DNA of 5,764 nucleotides from JBEKSX01 sp049516635 (GTDB lineage Bacteria > Bacteroidota > Ignavibacteria > Tepidaquicellales > OLB5), in contig JBEKSX010000122.1 of assembly GCA_049516635.1 (NCBI GenBank), positions 1 through 5,764 of the forward strand, given 5' to 3'. Below, piece after piece: positions 1-4,228 of the stretch (positions are counted from its first letter, which is position 1; each line of letters begins with the position of its first letter). Both the position numbers and the translations under genes were made by a program. Below the pieces are notes generated by a model. It had not been told where the DNA came from. It searched no databases and was given only the letters and a program-made list of their open reading frames with translations.

Positions 1-1
1 A

Positions 2-76
2 CAAGAAACGAAAATGAGGCGGCTGCAGGAGGCGATCCGCCTGCTTGTGGCGGGCAAGAAGCTCGGATTGAAATGA
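2..76 (+). CDS. C-terminal fragment of a protein, possibly YdeI/OmpD-associated family
   Basis: An open frame enters from the left edge and ends at TGA 74-76, giving 24 residues that finish in IRLLVAGKKLGLK. The pattern T-x-x-RR-(L/I)-x-x-(A/I)-(I/V)-x-L-L-x-x-GKK is what I associate with the basic C-terminal helix of YdeI/OmpD-associated (bacteriocin-protection-like) proteins. That recognition rests on a very short tail and is tentative. The body of the gene lies outside the window. The other two forward frames are less convincing: one stays open to a TGA at about 133-135 but reads as Ala/Gly-rich sequence resembling no protein I know. Confidence 0.35.
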   Translation, partial: QETKMRRLQEAIRLLVAGKKLGLK

Positions 77-168
77 GCGGGCAGACACACGCTATCGCCG
101 CGGCGACTAGTTTTGACCGTGGGTTCTTCCCTTGATGGCGAAGGCATAGCCTGCTGGAATAGCTTCAT

Positions 169-315
169 ATGAATCAGGTGCGGAAAGGGCTGGTGAAGAG
201 GGCGGAAGATTGGCAGTGGTCGAGTTACAACAATTTTGCTTTGGGCAAGGCGACGGCAGCGGCGCGCCCCATGCAGATTGACTACGCGCGGTTGCCGCTG
301 AGGTATCGGGCATGA
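169..315 (+). pseudogene. IS200-like / REP-associated tyrosine transposase (RAYT) C-terminal remnant
   Basis: The 48-codon frame begins HMNQVRKGLV (counting the preceding His codon) and continues RAEDWQWSSYNNF. This matches the end of RAYT/Y1 transposases of the IS200/IS605 superfamily, where an HMNPVRKGLV-like segment precedes an EDWxWSSY motif. The N-terminal two thirds, with the HUH metal-binding pair and the catalytic tyrosine, is absent. The frame is closed upstream by TAG at 160-162, only two codons before the ATG, and no transposase sequence is recognisable in 77-168. It is therefore an inactive fragment rather than a short gene. The last residues (LPLRYRA) look like a natural C-terminus. 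The downstream neighbours are the convergent - strand genes, and the remnant suggests past mobile-element activity at this border. Confidence 0.6.
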
Positions 316-325
316 GAAAAGCCCA

Positions 326-363
326 CAGCAAATCAGAGTGCCGTTGAGCGTGCTCAACTGCTG
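326..363. repeat. small inverted repeat between the transposase remnant and the convergent gene
   Basis: A perfect 6-bp stem GTTGAG/CTCAAC with a 4-base loop lies at 343-358. It is bracketed by a second pair, CAGCA (326-330) and TGCTG (359-363), leaving a 12-base bulge on the left arm. RAYT genes are often flanked by REP-type hairpins, so this could be such a remnant, but one copy cannot show it. No T-tract follows on the + strand, so it is not a convincing terminator for the remnant. Confidence 0.25.
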
Positions 364-390
364 GGTGTGGAACTCCAAGGTGCTGCGAGA

Positions 391-1188
391 TCAGAAAAGC
401 GTGGGCGTCTCCACCACGCTCTTCTCGACAAAATAGAGTTGCCCAACCATCCAAACAGGATAGCGGCTATGAGTTCCCATCAAGGCATAGGTTTTGGTAT
501 CGGGATCTGAGAATTTGTCGGCTATGGCATCCTTGATTTTACCGAATGCCTCTGGCGCCGATCCGTAACGGTCTCTGAAGCTCCTGAATGCCTGCATGTA
601 CTCCCAAGCAATCAGTCTAGAGGAATGCGTCTTACAGGCCGGGTTGTTCCTGCAACTAAACCTTAGCGCCAAGTGAAGCGGGGGCTGCTCCAAAGGCTTC
701 TTGTCGACCAAGAGATGCCCTTGCTTCATGTATCCTTTTTCCTTCTCCCAGTTCTTCCGGGGGAGTTTGGGTGTAAGGTCTACGAAGTCGATCTCAATGA
801 TTCCGAGGCTTGTCCAATCTTCTCTATACTTTTTGACGAGCGTTTCCAGGTCGGCCGCGATTGCCTTCTTGAGCATCGCGAAATGCTCAGCTTTGGATTC
901 GCTCTGCGAAAGGATTTTTATCGAGTCCTCTCTCACCCTAAAGCTTTCCTTGCGCTTGTCCTCTGGACTTTTTTGAACGGCGAATCTGGCCCAGGCCCAC
1001 AGCTTGTACTTCTTGTCATCATGAAGATACCGGAGCGGGATGGGGTAGAGCCGGAGCAACTCCCCTTCTTCCGTGATGGCCCCAGTGCAAACAGTCTCAA
1101 TGTGCTTTTTGCTCGGTTCAGGGTAAGCGCGCCCAATAATGAGGGCATCCTTCTCAATCCACGTCAGGTCAGGTGAATGGGATGGCAT
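391..1188 (-). CDS. Unnamed 265-aa protein paired with DUF488; C-x5-C-x2-H motif
   Basis: I recognise the general pattern of this protein, often found beside DUF488 genes, but know no established name or activity. The N-terminal part has a basic AYPEPSKKHIETVC segment (residues 21-34), then an ELLRLYPIPLRYL core (43-55) and a DKRKESFRV segment (77-85). A charged helical middle follows. Near the C-terminus is a putative metal-binding cluster C179-x5-C185-x2-H188 followed by a WEY (195-197). The end has a hydrophobic pattern, GTHSRYPVWMVGQLYFVE (238-255). I see no signal peptide or membrane segment, so it should be cytoplasmic. The start at 1188 is preferred over the longer frame from 1233 because GGAG lies 8 bases upstream and the extra 15 residues (SSRRDRAQTRGDD) look like read-through of the DUF488 gene. 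It overlaps that gene by 25 bases, implying coupled translation. Confidence 0.8.
   Translation of the reverse strand: MPSHSPDLTWIEKDALIIGRAYPEPSKKHIETVCTGAITEEGELLRLYPIPLRYLHDDKKYKLWAWARFAVQKSPEDKRKESFRVREDSIKILSQSESKAEHFAMLKKAIAADLETLVKKYREDWTSLGIIEIDFVDLTPKLPRKNWEKEKGYMKQGHLLVDKKPLEQPPLHLALRFSCRNNPACKTHSSRLIAWEYMQAFRSFRDRYGSAPEAFGKIKDAIADKFSDPDTKTYALMGTHSRYPVWMVGQLYFVEKSVVETPTLF
395..420 (-). terminator. possible weak terminator hairpin overlapping the 3' end of the paired gene
   Basis: Read on the - strand, AGCGTGG (420-414) pairs perfectly with CCACGCT (404-398) around a 9-base loop. The stem ends directly in TTTT, then C and the TGA stop codon at 393-391. A 7-bp G+C-rich stem with a short T-run fits an intrinsic terminator. 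The T-run is short and the hairpin sits inside the coding sequence, so the match may be chance. Confidence 0.25.
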
Positions 1189-1610
1189 CGGGTCATCTCC
1201 GCGAGTTTGTGCGCGATCACGCCGCGATGACAAAGGTTGTGGTCTCTCTCAAGACACAACAGGCAAAACCGTTTTGGTGAGGCAAATTCAATCAGCGATT
1301 TGAGATAGTTCGTCCTGCTGTCCAGGTACATCTCATACGCCTTGAGGGCCGCCAAGGGGTTCCTGTTCTTCTGGTACTGCAGTCTGATATGGCTCGGAGT
1401 CCCTAAGTTGGGAAAATGCGCGTATTGGATTCCAGACCGGCCCAGCTCCGCCTCAAGCTTTGCAGCAGAGAACCCCGCCTTTCTGCTAACTGGATTCTGG
1501 CGAACGTCGATCAAAAGGTCGATCCGGTTCTTACTTAACAGCTGCAGCATAGACGCGACAGTATGGGCTGCGTAGCCGAGCGTAAAGAAATCCTTCCGCT
1601 GCTTTTTCAC
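1164..1610 (-). CDS. DUF488 family protein
   Basis: The 148-residue product has the hallmarks of DUF488 in order: an N-terminal TLGY (10-13), LLIDVRQNPVSRKAGFS (32-48), a GIQYAHFPNLG block (60-70), and the Cys-rich C-terminal signature CLLCLERDHNLCHR (116-129), with C116, C119, E121 and C127-H128-R129. The length is normal for the family. DUF488 proteins are small and cytoplasmic. No enzymatic activity is firmly established, though the clustered Cys/His/Arg residues suggest a metal or anion site (inference). The start is GTG at 1610-1608, with AGGA about 6 bases upstream. No suitable ATG lies before the conserved TLGY, so GTG is needed. It is the first gene of a two-gene - strand unit and overlaps its downstream partner by 25 bases. 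Its start faces lspA1 across only 33 bases. Confidence 0.88.
   Translation of the reverse strand: MKKQRKDFFTLGYAAHTVASMLQLLSKNRIDLLIDVRQNPVSRKAGFSAAKLEAELGRSGIQYAHFPNLGTPSHIRLQYQKNRNPLAALKAYEMYLDSRTNYLKSLIEFASPKRFCLLCLERDHNLCHRGVIAHKLAEMTRCHPIHLT
1197..1200 (-). promoter_or_regulatory. Shine-Dalgarno site fixing the start of the DUF488 partner gene
   Basis: On the - strand GGAG (1200-1197) is followed by 8 bases and then the ATG at 1188-1186. It lies within the last codons of the DUF488 gene. It supports the 265-residue start over the 280-residue reading and implies that the second gene is translated from the same message by coupling. Confidence 0.6.
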
Positions 1611-1643
1611 CTCCCGTCCTCCCTACTTCGACGACTGCATCAA
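1611..1643. other. 33-base divergent gap between the DUF488 and lspA1 starts; composition boundary
   Basis: The gap between the two divergent start codons is too short for two normal promoters, and I see no -10/-35 pair or TAnnTTTG motif in it. Base composition and codon style change across it, from G+C-rich on the left to A/T-ending codons on the right. The DUF488 ribosome-binding site occupies its left end (AGGACGGGAG read on the - strand). It may mark an insertion point or an assembly join. Confidence 0.4.
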
Positions 1644-2255
1644 ATGCAAAACAACTTTATCGAGCGCCAATTGAGAATCCTGTTTGTATCACTAAGCGTT
1701 ATCATCATAGACCAGGTAACCAAATTCCTTGTCAAGGGATTGAATATCGGCTGGCTCGGAATTCATCTAACAGGTATACCCTACGGCATTCCGAAACGTC
1801 TCTTCGGCGAGGGAGTAAAGATACTCTATGTTGAAAATGCCGGCATCGCTTTCGGAATAGACCTGATACCGAAAATATTTCTTATCTGCTTTACAATAAT
1901 AGCATCTTTCGTAATACTTTATTACATATTTAAGCACAGAAATGACAGCTTCCTTCTGCGTCTTGCTCTTGCTTTTATACTAGCGGGAGCTGTAGGCAAC
2001 CTGATTGACCGTATGTTTTACGGGCTGATCTTCGGCTACGCCCCATTATTTTTTGGCAGAGTTGTGGACTTTATTCAGATCGCATTCTGGGATTTTACTC
2101 TTTTAGGAAAAACCTATTCTTCATGGCCTATTCTTAATGTTGCTGATCTTTCCGTTACAACAGGTTTTCTTATTATAATAATATTTCATAAGAGAATATT
2201 CAGAATACCCGAAGAGGTGAAGGAAGAATTACCCGCTGTAGAAAAAGTAATGTAA
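1644..2255 (+). CDS. lspA: Signal peptidase II (prolipoprotein signal peptidase), copy 1
   Basis: LspA is the inner-membrane aspartyl protease that removes the signal peptide of prolipoproteins after Lgt has attached diacylglycerol to the lipobox cysteine. With the ATG at 1644 the product is 203 residues and has all family motifs: DQVTK (23-27), ENAGIAFG (64-71), GNLIDR (118-123) and NVAD (165-168). Both catalytic aspartates are present (D122, D168). Four hydrophobic segments fit the usual topology, at about 10-24, 76-96, 104-117 and 171-181. The protein is longer than the roughly 165 residues of E. coli LspA, mainly through an insert before the ENAG motif (GIPYGIPKRLFGEG) and a short acidic tail. 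The frame stays open upstream to an ATG at 1563, but those 27 codons lie antisense to the DUF488 gene and look non-native. A second copy follows 58 bases downstream. Confidence 0.9.
   Translation: MQNNFIERQLRILFVSLSVIIIDQVTKFLVKGLNIGWLGIHLTGIPYGIPKRLFGEGVKILYVENAGIAFGIDLIPKIFLICFTIIASFVILYYIFKHRNDSFLLRLALAFILAGAVGNLIDRMFYGLIFGYAPLFFGRVVDFIQIAFWDFTLLGKTYSSWPILNVADLSVTTGFLIIIIFHKRIFRIPEEVKEELPAVEKVM
1668..2204 (+). repeat. lspA tandem duplication, unit 1
   Basis: This segment aligns without gaps to 2323-2859 (537 bases, 179 codons; 136 identical residues by hand count, about 76 percent). Similarity begins abruptly at CAATTGAGAATCCT, and the bases before it are unrelated in the two copies. In the first 99 bases (1668-1766) I count 9 differences, all silent third-position changes. 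Confidence 0.85.
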
Positions 2256-2287
2256 GGGAGTTTCAGAGTATAGAAAAGAAATTATAC

Positions 2288-2295
2288 TATCTTTG
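2288..2295 (+). promoter_or_regulatory. Bacteroidota-type -7 promoter element before lspA2
   Basis: TATCTTTG fits the TAnnTTTG -7 consensus of Bacteroidota primary sigma factors. It lies 18 bases before the likely TTG start of lspA2 and would give a very short leader. A matching -33 TTTG is not evident: the nearest candidate, TTTC at 2261-2264, is too far upstream. lspA2 may therefore be transcribed separately from lspA1. Single short motifs in A+T-rich DNA also occur by chance. Confidence 0.35.
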
Positions 2296-2313
2296 TATTA
2301 AATAAAATTTTTT

Positions 2314-2994
2314 TTGTTAAAGCAATTGAGAATCCTATTTGTATCACTTAGCGTTATTATCATAGACCAGGTAACCAAATTTCTCGTAAAGGGATTGAAT
2401 ATCGGCTGGCTGGGTATCCATTTTCAGGGAATGCCCTATGGTACATCGAGGAGGGTATTCGGCGAGCTTGTTAAAATAACGTTCATCGAAAATCCCGGTA
2501 TGGCTTTCGGGTTTGACGTGGGTCCGAAGATGTTCCTAACACTTTTCACTATAATCGCTTCGCTGATAATACTATATTACATTTACAAGCACAGGTATGA
2601 CGGATTCTTAATGCGTCTTGCACTGGCATTTATACTAGCCGGAGCCGTCGGCAACCTTATAGACCGCACCTTTTACGGGCTCATTTACGGTTATGCACCG
2701 CTGTTTTTCGGAAAGGTGGTTGATTTTGTACAGGTCGAATTCTGGGATTTCACACTGTTCGGCAAAACTTACACAACCTGGCCTATCTTTAATGTTGCTG
2801 ACTTTTCTGTCACCGTAGGATTCCTGATACTGCTAGTATTTAACAAGAAGGTGTTCAGAGCACAGGAACCGGTGAGTCCCGAAGCAATTTCCGGAGAAAG
2901 CAGTTCAATAAATAATAATGAAATAAAAAATCCGGATGTAATTAATAATAAAACCTCAGAGATCACACCGCTTAAATTTGAAGATACAAAATAA
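2314..2994 (+). CDS. lspA: Signal peptidase II, copy 2, with a hydrophilic C-terminal tail
   Basis: This second LspA of 226 residues has the full set of family motifs: DQVTK (18-22), ENPGMAFG (59-66), GNLIDR (114-119, D118) and FNVADFSV (159-166, D163). Both catalytic aspartates are retained, so it should be an active membrane protease cleaving prolipoproteins. Four transmembrane stretches lie at about 6-17, 72-91, 100-113 and 166-177. Unlike copy 1 it ends in a tail of about 42 residues rich in Ser, Asn, Glu and Ile (from 185), with no predicted membrane segment. No ATG is available; the start is TTG at 2314, or possibly TTG at 2326. No clear ribosome-binding site precedes it, only a T-rich run (2308-2315). 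The rluD-type gene starts 7 bases after its stop, or overlaps it if an upstream TTG is used, so the two are probably co-transcribed. Confidence 0.88.
   Translation: MLKQLRILFVSLSVIIIDQVTKFLVKGLNIGWLGIHFQGMPYGTSRRVFGELVKITFIENPGMAFGFDVGPKMFLTLFTIIASLIILYYIYKHRYDGFLMRLALAFILAGAVGNLIDRTFYGLIYGYAPLFFGKVVDFVQVEFWDFTLFGKTYTTWPIFNVADFSVTVGFLILLVFNKKVFRAQEPVSPEAISGESSSINNNEIKNPDVINNKTSEITPLKFEDTK
2323..2859 (+). repeat. lspA tandem duplication, unit 2
   Basis: This is the partner of the unit at 1668-2204, offset by 655 bases. Outside the first 33 codons the copies differ at 43 of 146 residues. Over the invariant 18-codon block RLALAFILAGAVGNLIDR, 9 third positions differ (50 percent), against 9 of 33 (27 percent) in the 5' block. 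Confidence 0.85.
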
Positions 2995-3001
2995 GATCCT
3001 G

Positions 3002-3967
3002 ATGCATGTCCCGGCGGGACAAAGCAAGATCAGGATCGATAAATATCTTGCTTCACACATAGAAAATGCCTCCCGTACAAAAGTCCAGAAAGCTATAGAA
3101 GAAGGATGCGTTACGGTCAATTCGAAAATAATCAGATCCAATTACATCATACAGCCGAACGATACTATTGATATAAACCTTCCCGATGTGCCTGAAAAGC
3201 CCGATATACTTCCCGAAGAAATAATTCTCGATATACTTTACGAGGATGATTACCTGATAGTAGTGAACAAGCCCGCAGGCATGGTTACACACCCCGCGTA
3301 TAAGAACCATACGGGTACGCTGGTAAATGCGTTATTGTACCACATACAAAAGAACAGTTCCAGCCTGTCACAGCTTAACGGGTTCGAGCGAGCAGGGATA
3401 GTCCACCGTCTGGATAAGAACACTTCCGGCTTGCTTGTGGTAGCTAAAGAAGAAGATGCCCACAGGAAGCTGGCTAAATTATTTTCCAAACACGATATTG
3501 AGCGTGAGTACTGGGCGGTTGTATGGGGACGCTTCGACCGCAAGAAGGGGATAGTGGAGAAATCACTCGGCAGGAGCAGCAGGGACAGGAAAAAAGTAAT
3601 TGTCCGCAGTGACGGCAAGTCCGCTGTTACTGAATATGAAGTAATTAAAGAATACGATTTCCTCACTCTCGTAAAACTGAACCTGCGGACAGGAAGAACG
3701 CACCAGATAAGGGTACACATGCACTCATTGGGGCATCCTGTTTTCGGTGACCCGGAATACGAGGGCAGGAAACCGCACGGCGTAAAGCTCACCAATAAAG
3801 TAAAAGAAGAGTCCAAGACACTACTTGAACTCATCGACCGGCAGGCACTGCACGCAAAGGTGCTCGGCTTCATCCATCCTGTCACCGGACAAAAGCTCCG
3901 TTTTGAAAGCGAACTGCCGGAGGACATGAAACGGGTGATGGAGAAAATAGAACTGCACTCTGTATAG
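3002..3967 (+). CDS. rluD: RluA/RluD-family large-subunit rRNA pseudouridine synthase
   Basis: These enzymes isomerise uridine to pseudouridine in 23S rRNA; RluD acts on helix 69. From the ATG at 3002 the product is 321 residues, normal for the family. An N-terminal S4 RNA-binding domain spans about 10-60 (IRIDKYLASHIENASRTKVQ, then VTVNSKIIRSNY). The catalytic domain follows, with VNKPAGMVTHP (88-98), the active-site motif HRLDKNTSGLLVVAK with nucleophile D138, and RTGRTHQIRVH (229-239). I prefer this start because the family usually begins just before a VPxGQxxxRIDK segment. A TTG at 2978 would add eight residues and overlap lspA2. No strong ribosome-binding site is seen for either. The lspA-rluD neighbourhood is common in this part of the bacterial tree. 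Specificity for RluD sites over RluA or RluC sites is inferred, not shown. Confidence 0.9.
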   Translation: MHVPAGQSKIRIDKYLASHIENASRTKVQKAIEEGCVTVNSKIIRSNYIIQPNDTIDINLPDVPEKPDILPEEIILDILYEDDYLIVVNKPAGMVTHPAYKNHTGTLVNALLYHIQKNSSSLSQLNGFERAGIVHRLDKNTSGLLVVAKEEDAHRKLAKLFSKHDIEREYWAVVWGRFDRKKGIVEKSLGRSSRDRKKVIVRSDGKSAVTEYEVIKEYDFLTLVKLNLRTGRTHQIRVHMHSLGHPVFGDPEYEGRKPHGVKLTNKVKEESKTLLELIDRQALHAKVLGFIHPVTGQKLRFESELPEDMKRVMEKIELHSV

Positions 3968-3991
3968 CCAGTGTCTTCTTCCATTGTCTTT

Positions 3992-4100
3992 CCCGCCCGC
4001 TCACAGCGGGTAAACTCTCCACAGGAGTCCTTTGGACCAGCAGCCTGCCCACCGTAGCATTGGCAGCTTGCCCGACCTCAGGCGGGTAGGTGGGGGAATC
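3992..4100. repeat. hairpin-rich extragenic element, probably a dispersed repeat
   Basis: This G+C-rich stretch sits in A+T-rich intergenic DNA and is packed with small inverted repeats: CCCGC/GCGGG (3996-4000 with 4006-4010), ACTC/GAGT (4014-4017 with 4025-4028), GTCC/GGAC (4027-4030 with 4034-4037), CCCACC/GGTGGG (4048-4053 with 4089-4094) and CCCG/CGGG (4071-4074 with 4083-4086). It resembles extragenic repeats I have met in environmental genomes, which often carry CCTGCCCACCGTAGC-like and GGCGGGTAGGTGGGG-like blocks. Only one copy is present here, so calling it a dispersed repeat is inference. The short - strand frame across it is not a credible gene. Confidence 0.4.
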
Positions 4101-4108
4101 CAATTTAA

Positions 4109-4132
4109 GGCGGTTGCGAATCCGCCATTTTT
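4109..4132 (+). terminator. rho-independent terminator downstream of the rluD-type gene
   Basis: GGCGG (4109-4113) pairs with CCGCC (4122-4126). A T-T mismatch and a T-A pair close a GCGA tetraloop of the GNRA type. ATTTTTATT follows at once. It lies about 140 bases after the rluD stop, with no gene between, so it would end the lspA-rluD transcript. It also insulates the next gene. Confidence 0.65.
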
Positions 4133-4173
4133 ATTAGTAAATTTAATTAATCCCCGACGCTATTTAATTCCAT

Positions 4174-4201
4174 TTGTTTTTATGAAACTATATGTTATAA
4201 T
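4174..4201 (+). promoter_or_regulatory. possible promoter for the Asp-box protein gene
   Basis: TATAAT at 4196-4201 is preceded, after a 16-base spacer, by TTGTTT at 4174-4179. It lies 27 bases before the ATG and after the terminator, so its position is sensible. The surrounding DNA is very A+T-rich and this lineage may use TAnnTTTG-type promoters, so the match is weak evidence. Confidence 0.3.
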
Positions 4202-4228
4202 ATAATAATTTAAATCCCCGAAAAACTT

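Noticed and set aside
107..454. Open - strand frame of 115 codons overlapping the transposase remnant and the end of the DUF488 partner gene.
   Set aside because: It is antisense to the recognisable RAYT tail and overlaps the end of a better-supported gene; composition looks random and it has no domain I recognise.
673..1176. Open + strand frames of 167 and 91 codons opposite the DUF488 partner gene.
   Set aside because: They lie wholly antisense to a gene with conserved segments, a good ribosome-binding site and an operon partner.
1563..1643. Upstream extension of lspA1 to the ATG at 1563 (27 more residues).
   Set aside because: The extension is antisense to the DUF488 start, has no counterpart in lspA2, and places non-native sequence before the first membrane helix.
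3250..3984. Long - strand open frame of 244 codons opposite the rluD-type gene.
   Set aside because: It mirrors a gene with all RluA-family motifs and its translation is Ser/Leu/Phe-rich with no domain.
3882..4103. Short - strand open frame across the intergenic hairpin element.
   Set aside because: It starts in the hairpin-rich element and runs antisense into rluD; such frames arise when extragenic repeats are translated.
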